From assembly GCA_002254405.1 (NCBI GenBank), contig NJDH01000001.1:1-53624 (forward strand): a DNA stretch of 53,624 nucleotides, in the 5' to 3' direction. The position numbers and the translations under genes were made by a program. Source of the stretch: Candidatus Altarchaeales archaeon ex4484_96. GTDB lineage: Archaea > Altiarchaeota > Altiarchaeia > IMC4 > QMZM01. Positions within the stretch are counted from its first letter, which is position 1; each line of letters begins with the position of its first letter. Under the pieces are notes generated by a model, which had not been told where the DNA came from, ran no database searches, and saw only the letters and a list, made by a program, of their open reading frames with translations. This document shows, piece after piece, positions 39,184-47,822 of this stretch.

Positions 39184-39823
39184 TGAGTTGTTTGGTGAAT
39201 CCCCGGATTTGGAGACAGGGTGGGGTTTCTCCTGTCTTATTGAGGTTGGTGAGCTGAAAATCCTGTTTGACACCGGGTGGAAGGGTGCTGCCTTGGTTAG
39301 AAATCTTGAGAAACTCGATTTTAATGTAGAGGATATCGATTTGGTGATTTTAAGCCACCAGCACTGGGATCATGTTGGGGGGTTGCCTTGTGTTATGAAC
39401 CAGGGCAGAGACCTGAAGATTTACGTTCCAGCCAGCTTCTCAGCGAACATGAAAAGGGATATAGCATCAGAGCATGTGTTGTTTGAGGTTTTGGATGCCA
39501 CAAAAATAGTTGACGGGGTTTATTCAACCGGGGAGCTTGGCTCGCAGATAAAAGAGCAGTCTATTGTTTTAGAAGGCTCGAAGGGTTTTTTTGTTGTCAC
39601 GGGATGCGCTCACCCCGGATTGGATGTTATATTGGATGCTGCTGGGGAATTTGGGTTACTCTACGGGGTTTTAGGCGGATTCCATGGGTTTGATAAGTAT
39701 GATGCGTTAACGGGTTTGGATTTGATTGTGCCATGTCATTGCACCCAGCATAAGAAGGAGATAATGGATTTATTTCCTGATAACACAATATTTGGCGGAG
39801 CAGGCTATAGAATCGAGTTATAG
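39158..39823 (+). CDS. Metallo-beta-lactamase-fold hydrolase (RFA-P synthase-like, COG1237 type)
   Basis: 221 residues. The metal-binding motif VILSHQHWDHVGGL (about residue 66) and a downstream GCAHPGLD and GGFHGF are typical of the subgroup annotated as methanopterin-related 'RFA-P synthase'-like. This subgroup recurs in NifX/MinD clusters, where its substrate is not known. The ATG at 39158 follows AAGGGGG and gives MRLTIVYDNELFGES, the natural family N-terminus. An earlier ATG would overlap the upstream gene further. Confidence 0.87.
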   Translation: MRLTIVYDNELFGESPDLETGWGFSCLIEVGELKILFDTGWKGAALVRNLEKLDFNVEDIDLVILSHQHWDHVGGLPCVMNQGRDLKIYVPASFSANMKRDIASEHVLFEVLDATKIVDGVYSTGELGSQIKEQSIVLEGSKGFFVVTGCAHPGLDVILDAAGEFGLLYGVLGGFHGFDKYDALTGLDLIVPCHCTQHKKEIMDLFPDNTIFGGAGYRIEL

Positions 39824-39829
39824 AATGAA

Positions 39830-40423
39830 ATGGTTGACAGATACCTTAAGTACTATGAGACGCCTCTGGGGGCGCAGATATTAAAAGAGGAAACCTCTTA
39901 CCTGAGAAATCATCTAGGTGGTTGCGGGAAAATACTGGATGTGGGCTGCGGACCGGGTGTGTTCGAAAAGGAGCTTATAGGGTATGATATCGTTGGAGTA
40001 GATGCAAACGAACAGATGATAAAGAAGGCTGAAATCCTGGCTGATAATGTTTTTGTTTGCGCTAAAGCCGAGAAAATGCCTTTCGAAGACAACAGCTTCA
40101 CCTGCGTTTTTTATGTTACCTCAATGGAGTTCATAGGCGATTACCGGGCTGCTGTGGATGAGACCATCAGGGTTTTATCTGATGGTGGGCGGATTCTAAT
40201 TTTAATGCTGAATCCTAAATCGGCATACTTTAAGCTTAAGGTTGAGGAAGAAGGCTATATCTCCAGATACGTTAACATCAACACAGAAGAGATAAAAGAG
40301 TATCTTGAGGGGTTTTTTATAGTGGATGAGGAGTTTTTTTTAGGGATTGGAGATGATGTGGTTTTCAACTCAGATAATCCAAAGTATGCTTCAATAATTG
40401 CTTTAAGAGGTGTTTTAAGATGA
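39830..40423 (+). CDS. SAM-dependent methyltransferase (class I, type 11)
   Basis: 197 residues. Motif I LDVGCGPGVFEKEL binds S-adenosylmethionine; IVGVDANEQMIKKAE, AEKMPFEDNSFTCVFYV and IRVLSDGGRILILML complete the Rossmann fold. Close relatives include many small-molecule methyltransferases, and nothing marks a specific substrate. It starts six bases after the metallo-hydrolase and its stop overlaps the DUF89 gene, so it is part of the same message. Confidence 0.88.
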   Translation: MVDRYLKYYETPLGAQILKEETSYLRNHLGGCGKILDVGCGPGVFEKELIGYDIVGVDANEQMIKKAEILADNVFVCAKAEKMPFEDNSFTCVFYVTSMEFIGDYRAAVDETIRVLSDGGRILILMLNPKSAYFKLKVEEEGYISRYVNINTEEIKEYLEGFFIVDEEFFLGIGDDVVFNSDNPKYASIIALRGVLR

Positions 40424-41268
40424 GAGTTAACCTGGATTGCGTGCCCTGCTTCATGCAGCAGGCTTTGAAGACCGCGAAACTGGCGACAGATGATGAGAGA
40501 AAACAAGAGCAGATTCTTAGGGAAACAGCGGCTTTATTGCATGAATTATCTTACGGGTGCAGCCCCCCCCATATAGCGCATCAGGTTCATGAGATAGTTA
40601 GGAGAGTATCAGGCAACCCGGACCCTTACAGTAAAATCAAATCACATGATAATAAACTCGCCTTAAGGTTGTATCCTTGGCTGAAAAAGCAGGTGAGCCA
40701 ATCAGATGACCCTATTTATACCGCCTTAAAGCTCGCTGTGGCAGGCAACATAATAGATTATGGGGTGAACCACGTATTTGATGTGGAAGAGACAGTTAAG
40801 AGGGTATTGGGGGTTGATTTCGCACTTGATTCCCTGGATGAGTTCAGGCAGGAGCTTGAAAAAGCCAGGCAGATAATTTATCTGGCTGATAACGCCGGTG
40901 AAATAGTCTTTGATAGGGTCTTGATTGAGGAGTTGGATGATATAAGGGTTACGCTTGTTGTGAAGGGGGGCCCTATAATAAATGATGCAACAGTAGGAGA
41001 TGTTCGGGAAGCGGGTTTGACAGGTAAGGTTGAACTCGACTACATGGGCAATGGCATGCCGGGTACCGGACCTGAACGAACCGACCCGGTTTTTCTCAAA
41101 AAGCTCAAGAAGGCGGATTTGGTGTTGAGCAAGGGACAAGGCAACTTTGAGGGATTAAACGAGCAGGACTATATTTTTTTCCTGCTGATGGCTAAATGCC
41201 CCCTCATCGCAAAACATATTGGTGTCGGGGTGGGAGATATCGTTTTTATCAGGGGGTTTAATAGATGA
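40420..41268 (+). CDS. DUF89 family metal-dependent phosphatase-like protein
   Basis: 282 residues. The N-terminal CVPCFMQQALKTAKLATDDE and the later YLADNAGEIVFDRVLIEEL and VKGGPIINDATVGDVREAG are the DUF89 hallmarks. The family includes metal-dependent phosphatases proposed to remove damaged phosphometabolites. The aspartate-asparagine pair in ADNAGE is the likely metal site. The N-terminal CxxC (CVPC) is typical of the archaeal subgroup. Its exact substrate is unknown. Confidence 0.88.
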   Translation: MRVNLDCVPCFMQQALKTAKLATDDERKQEQILRETAALLHELSYGCSPPHIAHQVHEIVRRVSGNPDPYSKIKSHDNKLALRLYPWLKKQVSQSDDPIYTALKLAVAGNIIDYGVNHVFDVEETVKRVLGVDFALDSLDEFRQELEKARQIIYLADNAGEIVFDRVLIEELDDIRVTLVVKGGPIINDATVGDVREAGLTGKVELDYMGNGMPGTGPERTDPVFLKKLKKADLVLSKGQGNFEGLNEQDYIFFLLMAKCPLIAKHIGVGVGDIVFIRGFNR

Positions 41269-41837
41269 AGTGCGCTGTCTGCGAGAAAAAAGAATGCTAT
41301 GAAGGCAAAGACTGCACTGGTTTAGCAGATAGTGTTTTGGATGAATACTCTGATGATGAGCTAAGGGGGTTGGATGCGGCTGCAAGCCTTGAAGCCCAAG
41401 GCTACATGAAGCTCACAAGGCTTGAGGAGGTGATGGCGTTTGCACGAAACATGGGCTATAAAAGGCTCGGGCTGGCTTTCTGCATTGGATTAGAGGATGC
41501 TGCCGGGATTATAGAGGGGATATTATCAGCTGAATTCGAGGTTTACTCTGTGTGCTGCAAGGTCTGCGGCCTAAGTAAAGACGAGCTTGGATTAAGTGGC
41601 TTTGAGGGCGGGAGCATAAGCTCATGTAATCCGGTTGGTCAGGCATTGATATTAAACGATAAAAAAACCCAGCTTAATCTGGTATTGGGCTTATGCATGG
41701 GGCATGATATATTATTCACCGGGCGCTCTAATGCGCCTGTTTCGGTTCTCGCGGTGAAAGACCGGGTTTTGGCCCATAATCCCCTGGGAGCTGTTTACTC
41801 CCGTTATTATCGGAGGAAGAGATTTAATCTGAAATGA
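41265..41837 (+). CDS. DUF1847 family cysteine-rich protein
   Basis: 190 residues. Cysteines occur as CAVCEKKECYEGKDC at the N-terminus, VCCKVCGL (about residue 97), SSCNPVGQA and LGLCMGHDILF, with LGLAFCIGLEDAAGI in the first half. DUF1847 proteins are found with redox and metal genes in anaerobes and have no proven reaction that I know of; the Cys pattern suggests a metal centre. ATGA overlaps at both ends tie it to its neighbours. Confidence 0.87.
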   Translation: MKCAVCEKKECYEGKDCTGLADSVLDEYSDDELRGLDAAASLEAQGYMKLTRLEEVMAFARNMGYKRLGLAFCIGLEDAAGIIEGILSAEFEVYSVCCKVCGLSKDELGLSGFEGGSISSCNPVGQALILNDKKTQLNLVLGLCMGHDILFTGRSNAPVSVLAVKDRVLAHNPLGAVYSRYYRRKRFNLK

Positions 41838-42748
41838 GATACTTGTTCGGTCCAGTGCCATCGCGCAGGCTCGGGAGCTCGCTGGGGGTTGATTTAGTAC
41901 CATATAAGACCTGCTCCTTTGACTGCGTATACTGTCAGCTGGGTAAGACCACTAAAAAGACAACCAAAAGAATAGAGTATGTTCCCTTCAAGGAGGTATT
42001 ATCCGAGATTGAAGACTACATTAATGCAGGGGGGTCATGCGATTATATTACGCTTTCGGGCTCGGGCGAGCCGACACTTAACTCGTGTTTAGGTGAAATA
42101 ATAGACGCAATTAAATCATTGACTGATATACCTGTTGCTGTGTTAACCAACAGCTCATTGTTAGGTGATGATGTGATTAGACGGGAGTTGGCTGGTGCGG
42201 ATTTGCTTGTGCCCTCATTGGATGCGGCAACCCAGGGTGTTTTTGAGCAGGTGAACAGGCCCTGTCCAGGGATTGATATAGAGGATATAATAGGGGGCCT
42301 GGTTGAGATGCGTAAAATCCTTGATGGTCTGATGTGGCTTGAGGTTTTGCTCGTAGCCGGTGTCAACGACAAACCGGGTGAAGTTGATGCCTTAAAGGAT
42401 GCTATTGAGGCAATCAAGCCGGATAGAATACAGTTGAATACGGTAATCAGACCCCCCGCCGAATCCTATGCCAAGCCTGTTTCAGAGGAGAGGATGGGTA
42501 AAATAGCTGCGGTCCTGGGAGCTGAGTTGGTTCAGGCAAGCAATATAGAGTTCACTTATTCATATAAAAGAGATGTTGAGGAGTCGATATTGGATCTGCT
42601 CGGAAGAAGACCATGCACGTTGGGGGACCTATCTGTTTGCCTGGGATTGCATGTTAATGAGGTAGTCAAGTACCTTCAGGAGTTGATGAAAAATAAAAAA
42701 ATAGAGTCCATATCCTCTGGGGGTGGGAGATACTACAGGAGAGCTTAG
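41834..42748 (+). CDS. Radical SAM protein with C-terminal helix-turn-helix (COG0731-like)
   Basis: 304 residues. The radical SAM cluster motif is CSFDCVYC (about residues 27-34), i.e. CxxxCxxC; the GPVPSRRLGSSLGVDL opening and SGSGEPTLNS SAM-binding box place it near the COG0731 group. The C-terminal 60 residues (VEESILDLLGRRPCTLGDLS and LHVNEVVKYLQEL) form a winged helix. COG0731 members include wyosine-type tRNA enzymes, but this subgroup often sits in metal gene clusters, so the substrate is open. Last gene of the run; its stop overlaps the convergent redoxin. Confidence 0.87.
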   Translation: MRYLFGPVPSRRLGSSLGVDLVPYKTCSFDCVYCQLGKTTKKTTKRIEYVPFKEVLSEIEDYINAGGSCDYITLSGSGEPTLNSCLGEIIDAIKSLTDIPVAVLTNSSLLGDDVIRRELAGADLLVPSLDAATQGVFEQVNRPCPGIDIEDIIGGLVEMRKILDGLMWLEVLLVAGVNDKPGEVDALKDAIEAIKPDRIQLNTVIRPPAESYAKPVSEERMGKIAAVLGAELVQASNIEFTYSYKRDVEESILDLLGRRPCTLGDLSVCLGLHVNEVVKYLQELMKNKKIESISSGGGRYYRRA

Positions 42749-43005
42749 TCTTTTAGTTTATCTATTAGTGCTTCCTTATCTGGAGCCTCACCAGCACAAA
42801 AAATTTCCCCGTCTATTAGTATTGATGGTGTGGAGGCTATCTGGTACTGCAGTGCTGTTAGCATGTTGTCTTCTTCGTCTATGTTCAGTATCTCCCAGTC
42901 CACGCCCTTTTTTAACCTTAGGGCGCTGGTTACCTCCTCAACAATCTTTTTGGCCTTGGGGCACCTGGGGCAGTTTTTTCCTGTGTAAAGAATTAATCTG
43001 GTCAT
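42745..43005 (-). CDS. Glutaredoxin/thioredoxin-like protein (NrdH-like)
   Basis: 86 residues with the CPRC active site in YTGKNCPRCPKAKKIV, cis-proline in IASTPSILIDGEIF and a thioredoxin-fold length. It starts three bases after the stop of the first NrdD gene, so the same transcript most likely makes both. Class III reductases usually take electrons from formate or from a redoxin; this gene order argues for redoxin-driven reduction here. Its own reductase is not in the window. Confidence 0.88.
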   Translation of the reverse strand: MTRLILYTGKNCPRCPKAKKIVEEVTSALRLKKGVDWEILNIDEEDNMLTALQYQIASTPSILIDGEIFCAGEAPDKEALIDKLKD

Positions 43006-43008
43006 TTT

Positions 43009-45429
43009 TTAGAAATCATATTCGCTATCCCACCCGTTTTTCCCGGTATGCTGTAGCCTTCTTTTGGTTTGCTCTTTTACCTCGGTGCTCTCGCCTGAGG
43101 TACCATAGCGTCTTCTTTCTGCGAGTTCCTCTAGTTTCCCCTTATTCCAGCCGGCTACGTTCTGGTAGTATCCTGTTATCCGGGACCACCACTCGATGTT
43201 GGTTGAGCCGCATTTAGGGCATTCATCTGTTAAGCCCCCTACCGTGAAGTTGCAGTTTTTGCAGACAGAGAGGTCTTTTGTGAAAGCGAAGTACTGTATC
43301 GCTGTTTTTGTGGCTATTTTTTTGGTCAGCTCATAGATTCCCTCAGCCCCGGGATTGGATTCTCCCAGCCAGACATGGCTCATAGCTCCTCCGTCTGTCA
43401 GGGGATGGAACGCCCCCTCAATGCTCAGTCTCTTCCACAGCGGAACATCTGCTGAGGGGTTCACGTGAAAGGAGTTACTGTAGTATGCAGCATCCTGTGG
43501 CCCGTTGGCTATGACCCGGCCATCGTATCTTTCAAGGTCTATTTGAGCCAGCCTGTAACTGCATGATTCAGCCGGGGTGCGGGCTAAAGCAAAGTTTAAT
43601 CCCGTTTTTTCCCGGAAATCAGCTACAATATCGCGCATTCTTTTCATAACCTTCAATCCAAACCTCCAAGCATCATCTGACTCGTGTAATTCATTTCCTG
43701 TGTGGGCCTTCACCATTTCATTCATGCCAACTAGGCCTATGATATAGCTTTGCTTGTCTGTGGCAAGATATTTTGTTCCTTCATCGTCTATCGGCTGGTT
43801 CATGAATGGCAGTAGATTGTTTCTTAGGTTGCGGTCTATTATTTCTTTTTTCAAAACAAGAGCTTGCTTGGCCTTCTCCATCCTCTCCTGCAGGACCTCA
43901 AACAGCTTGTCGTCGTCTCCGCTTGATTCATAGGCCAGCTGCGGCAGGTTGATGGTGACAACCTGCAGCCCACCCCCTCTTATCGTTCCGTTGGCTACGT
44001 CGTCTTCGGTTGAGGCGTCATCCAGGGGCATCAGGAAACTACAGCACTGGTAACATGCGAAATCCGGCATATAGGGTTGATGTATTATGTAGTAGGGTGT
44101 GCCGAATTTAGCGGCCAGCTCAGATACCTTCAGCAGTTCATCCTCGTTTTTTCCTTTTTTAATGTCTTTGGGGTCAACCTGAACCTCGAATTTCGGGAAA
44201 TTAAAGCTTTTACCTATGTAATCGCCTTCAAGGTACACATCAAGTATTGCGTTAAAGAGTGTGGTGGTTTCGTCCTCGAAATCCGAAAACGTTACGGAAT
44301 CCTTAACCTTACCCCCCGGCAATACAGCGGGTATATCCTTAAACTGGTGGGATACTGACATGTCGCAGTCTATGGAAGAGAATACTACCTGCCCTCCGCG
44401 GGCAACATACATCTGGGACAGCTCATATATGAACATCTGGGCCAGTTGCTTTATTCTCTTGTAATTTAGGCCTTCAATGTAGGGTGAGAGGAAGGTGTTG
44501 AAGTAGCTGAATCCCTGTCCCCCGGCGCAGTTTGTCTGCGAGGCCGCTAGTACTTTCGCGGCGTGTAGAAAGGCCACCTCAGGTCTTTTAGCAGGGCCCG
44601 CTATGGCGGTGTGGTTGCCCACACCATCTGCTTTAAATCCGTTTTTCAAAAAGAACCTTATGTCGTGGCTGAAACAAAAGGGTCTGGTAGAGAAATAATC
44701 AAGGTCGTGTATGTGTATTTCTCCTCTCATGTGGCTGTCAGCTAAATCAATCGGTAAAACGTTTATGAGAGAGTATTCCTTGCTTATCTGGTCTGCCATA
44801 AGCTTGTGCACGGATTCGGGGTTGTACTGCAGGTTCGCGTTTTCTGTTGAGGGCAGTTCTATCAGGCCTTTTACGTCGTAAACCGGCATACCCAGTCTCG
44901 TGTATCTTGCTCTTTCTTTTTCCAGCCCGTTTTCCAGCAGCTTCACGCAGGCGATTTCCCTGATAAGCGGTGCTGTCACATAGGAGAGCTTGAGCTTTTC
45001 AAGCTCCTTTTCCACATCCCTTGATATTTTATCGGCTGTTTCTCTGGCAAGTTGTGTTTCCTTAACAAGAGATTCAGCTATCTTCTGTCTATCAAATCCC
45101 TCAAGGGTTGTTTTGGAGGTTCTGACCCGAAGTTTAGCCCGGTACTTGTATTTCTCAGCGAGCTTGGGGCTTATTTTCCTGAGCTTCTTGTAGGTCATCA
45201 GCCGGATTTCAGCCGTGCTTATGCCATCGTAAATGTTTTCTGCTACCTGCGTGGCTACCTTGGCGGAAACAAGAGATGATGCCCCGATATTTCTGAGGCT
45301 GCACATTATCTCCTCACCGATATTTCTGAGGCTGCACATTATCTCCTCAACATCAAAATCCTCCATAGAATCGTCAGCATGCACTACCCTCATGTTGACT
45401 TTCTCGTTTAGATAGGCTATTTCAACCAT
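43009..45429 (-). CDS. nrdD: Anaerobic (class III) ribonucleoside-triphosphate reductase NrdD, copy A
   Basis: 806 residues. Two N-terminal ATP-cones (about 13-105 and 108-195), then the barrel with TNCAGGQGFSYFNTFLSPYI, an active-site Cys region in ACYQCCSFL (about 455), a zinc hook CKNCNF...CPKCGSTNIEWW and the glycyl radical segment RITGYYQNVAGW near the C-terminus. It makes deoxynucleotides without oxygen. Residues 28-38 are repeated exactly as 39-49 by a 33-bp tandem duplication inside the first ATP-cone. The C-terminus runs about 20 residues beyond copy B. No activase gene (nrdG) is seen in the window. Confidence 0.96.
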   Translation of the reverse strand: MVEIAYLNEKVNMRVVHADDSMEDFDVEEIMCSLRNIGEEIMCSLRNIGASSLVSAKVATQVAENIYDGISTAEIRLMTYKKLRKISPKLAEKYKYRAKLRVRTSKTTLEGFDRQKIAESLVKETQLARETADKISRDVEKELEKLKLSYVTAPLIREIACVKLLENGLEKERARYTRLGMPVYDVKGLIELPSTENANLQYNPESVHKLMADQISKEYSLINVLPIDLADSHMRGEIHIHDLDYFSTRPFCFSHDIRFFLKNGFKADGVGNHTAIAGPAKRPEVAFLHAAKVLAASQTNCAGGQGFSYFNTFLSPYIEGLNYKRIKQLAQMFIYELSQMYVARGGQVVFSSIDCDMSVSHQFKDIPAVLPGGKVKDSVTFSDFEDETTTLFNAILDVYLEGDYIGKSFNFPKFEVQVDPKDIKKGKNEDELLKVSELAAKFGTPYYIIHQPYMPDFACYQCCSFLMPLDDASTEDDVANGTIRGGGLQVVTINLPQLAYESSGDDDKLFEVLQERMEKAKQALVLKKEIIDRNLRNNLLPFMNQPIDDEGTKYLATDKQSYIIGLVGMNEMVKAHTGNELHESDDAWRFGLKVMKRMRDIVADFREKTGLNFALARTPAESCSYRLAQIDLERYDGRVIANGPQDAAYYSNSFHVNPSADVPLWKRLSIEGAFHPLTDGGAMSHVWLGESNPGAEGIYELTKKIATKTAIQYFAFTKDLSVCKNCNFTVGGLTDECPKCGSTNIEWWSRITGYYQNVAGWNKGKLEELAERRRYGTSGESTEVKEQTKRRLQHTGKNGWDSEYDF
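45284..45349. repeat. Exact 33-bp tandem duplication inside nrdD copy A
   Basis: Units 45284-45316 and 45317-45349 are identical. In frame, this adds 11 residues (EEIMCSLRNIG) to a helix of the first ATP-cone. The second nrdD has a single copy of the unit in diverged form, so the duplication is specific to copy A. Exact identity suggests a recent event. Confidence 0.95.
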
Positions 45430-45480
45430 TTTAAATATTGTTTAATAATGCGGGTATAATATTATGTCTGATTGTTCATA
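45430..45480 (-). promoter_or_regulatory. Promoter-like region of nrdD copy A
   Basis: TATA-like GTATAATATTAT at 45454-45465 lies about 30 bases before the ATG (45429). The 19-base string GTATAATATTATGTCTGAT (45454-45472) recurs, with one insertion and one mismatch, before copy B. This was probably duplicated along with the gene. Confidence 0.5.
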
Positions 45481-45518
45481 AAAAAGGGTTAGTTTATCTT
45501 TTCATCTTGGAGGTTATC

Positions 45519-47822
45519 CTATCCGGTTTTATTGCCGGATGTATTGTATCTCCTCCTGTTGGATAACTCCTCCAGTTTGCCCTTATTCCAGCCGGTTACA
45601 TTCTGATAGTATCCTGTTATCCTCGACCACCACTCGATGTTGGTTGAACCGCACGAAGGGCACTTATTCAACAGACTGCCTCCCGTGAAATTACATTTGC
45701 GGCAGATGGACAGGTCCTTTGTGAAGGCAAAATACTGTATCTCGGTTTTTTTCGCTATGCTTTTCGTTAACTCAAGGGTTCCCTCCGGGCTGGGGTTGGA
45801 TTCACCCAGCCACACGTGGCTCATAGCCCCCCCGGTGGTTATGGGATGGAAGGGGCTTTCTATTCCAAGCCGCTTCCAAAGGGGTATGTCGGCTGAAGGA
45901 TTCACGTGAAACGAATTCGTATAGTAGGCGGATTCCCCGACCCCATTGTGGATGACCTTGCTGCCATACCGGTTTGAGTCTATCTGGGCCATGCGCGCTC
46001 CTGATGACTCGGCTGGTGTTCTGGCTAGACAGAAGTTTAAGCCGGTTTCCTGCTTATACCTGTCTGTTATCTCCCTCATCCTTCTAAATACCTTTAATGC
46101 AAACCGGTGGCCCTCTGGCTCGTGAATCTCTTCTCCAGTGAAGGCCTTCGTCATCTCATTTGCTCCAATCATCCCGATGTTATATTTCTGTCTGGTTGGC
46201 TCAAGATATCTTCTGCCGTTAACCTCCTGCGATAAAAACGGGAGCAGGCCGTTTTTCAGCTCTTTTTCTATTAAATCCTTTTTCAAAAGCAGTATCTGTT
46301 TTGTTTTCCCCATTCGATCCTCAAGTATCTCAAAGAAGCTGGTTTCATCTGTTGCCTCATAGGATATCTGCGGCAGGTTTATTGAGATAACCTGCATGCC
46401 GCCGTTTCTTAGACCGCCAAGCTCTAGGTCACCCTCTGCCAGATCATAGTCCAAGTGCATGAGATATGCACAACACTGGTATGCAGAGAGCTTGGGCATG
46501 TGTGGTTGTTTGAGTATGTAGTAGGGTGTCCCGTATTTGGCAGCTAATCGGGAGATATCCATTAGTATCTCCTCGTTCTCGGATTTGTTTATTTTATCCG
46601 GTTCAATTTGTACCTCGAACTTCGGGAAAACAAAGGCTTTCCCACTGTGGTCTCCGCCCAAGTATACCTCATTTATTGCTTTTAGAAAGTCCCTGGCTTC
46701 GTCCTCGAAGTCCGAGTAGGTTGTTCTATCATTCATTCTGCCTTCGGGCAGGACGGCAGGGATGTCTGACAGGATGGAGGGGATGGAAAGATCAAAGTCT
46801 ATGGAGGAAAAGACGGTTTGACCCCCTCTTGCAACATACATCTCCGACATCTCGTAGATGAACATCTGTGCCAGCTGCTTTATTTTATCGTAACTTAATC
46901 CCTGCATGTAGGGTGCCAGGAAGGTGTTGAAGTAGCTGAATCCCTGGCCTCCGGCGCAGTTCGTTTGTGAAGCGGCTAATATCTTTGCCGCGTGTAGGAT
47001 TGCTACCTCCGGCTTTTTTGCGGGCCCGGCCACTGAGGTATGGTTTCCTACCCCATCTGCCTTAAACCCGTTCAGGAAGAAGTATCTTAGGTCATGATTT
47101 TCGCAAAATGGCCTAGTGAAGTAGTCCAGATCGTGTATGTGGATTTCTGCCTTCATATGAGAATCCGCCAGATTAACGGGCAGCAGGTTAAGTAGCGCAT
47201 ATTCCCTGCTTATCTGGTCTGCCATGAGCTTGTGCACGGATTCGGGGTTATACTGTAGGTTTGCGTTTTCGGTGGATGGGCGCTCTATCAGGTTTTTAAC
47301 ATCATATACGGGCATACCAAGTCTGGTGTACCTGGCTCTCTCTTTTTCCAATCCGTTCTCCAGCAGCTTAACGCATGTTATTTCCCTGATTAACGGGGCG
47401 GTAACGTATGAGACTCTCATCCGCTCCAATTCCAGCTCTACCTGTTTTACTATCATGTAAGCATCATTTTTGTCTAATTGTGTTTCCTTCATAAGTGACT
47501 GTATTATTTTTTTTCTATCAAAGCGCTCTAGCGTGGTCTTGGAGGTTCTGACCCGAAGTTTAGCCCTGTACTTGTATTTCTCGGCGAGCTTGGGGCTTAT
47601 TTTCCTGAGCTTCTTGTAGGTCATCAGCCGGATTTCAGCCGTGCTTATGCCGTCGTATACGTTTTCTGCTATCTCTGTGGCTACCTTGGTTGCAACAAGA
47701 GATGATGCCCCGATATTTCTGAGGCCGCATATTATCTCCTCGACATCAAAGTCTTCCTTAGAATCGTCCGGGTGGATGACCTTCATGTTGACTTTTTCGT
47801 TTAGATAGGCTATTTCCATCAT
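45519..47822 (-). CDS. nrdD: Anaerobic (class III) ribonucleoside-triphosphate reductase NrdD, copy B
   Basis: 767 residues, same layout as copy A: two ATP-cones, TNCAGGQGFSYFNTFLAPYM, AYQCCAYL, zinc hook CRKCNF...CPSCGSTNIEWW and RITGYYQNVTGW glycyl radical box. It lacks the 11-residue duplication. The two proteins are clearly paralogues but differ throughout the barrel, whereas about 100 bp of the ATP-cone region are almost identical at DNA level. It is upstream of copy A with an 89-base gap. Both copies keep the catalytic and radical residues, so both are probably active. Confidence 0.96.
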   Translation of the reverse strand: MMEIAYLNEKVNMKVIHPDDSKEDFDVEEIICGLRNIGASSLVATKVATEIAENVYDGISTAEIRLMTYKKLRKISPKLAEKYKYRAKLRVRTSKTTLERFDRKKIIQSLMKETQLDKNDAYMIVKQVELELERMRVSYVTAPLIREITCVKLLENGLEKERARYTRLGMPVYDVKNLIERPSTENANLQYNPESVHKLMADQISREYALLNLLPVNLADSHMKAEIHIHDLDYFTRPFCENHDLRYFFLNGFKADGVGNHTSVAGPAKKPEVAILHAAKILAASQTNCAGGQGFSYFNTFLAPYMQGLSYDKIKQLAQMFIYEMSEMYVARGGQTVFSSIDFDLSIPSILSDIPAVLPEGRMNDRTTYSDFEDEARDFLKAINEVYLGGDHSGKAFVFPKFEVQIEPDKINKSENEEILMDISRLAAKYGTPYYILKQPHMPKLSAYQCCAYLMHLDYDLAEGDLELGGLRNGGMQVISINLPQISYEATDETSFFEILEDRMGKTKQILLLKKDLIEKELKNGLLPFLSQEVNGRRYLEPTRQKYNIGMIGANEMTKAFTGEEIHEPEGHRFALKVFRRMREITDRYKQETGLNFCLARTPAESSGARMAQIDSNRYGSKVIHNGVGESAYYTNSFHVNPSADIPLWKRLGIESPFHPITTGGAMSHVWLGESNPSPEGTLELTKSIAKKTEIQYFAFTKDLSICRKCNFTGGSLLNKCPSCGSTNIEWWSRITGYYQNVTGWNKGKLEELSNRRRYNTSGNKTG

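Noticed and set aside
42723..43217. Plus-strand frame spanning the end of the radical SAM gene and the redoxin
   Set aside because: It overlaps three well-supported genes and encodes no recognisable domain.
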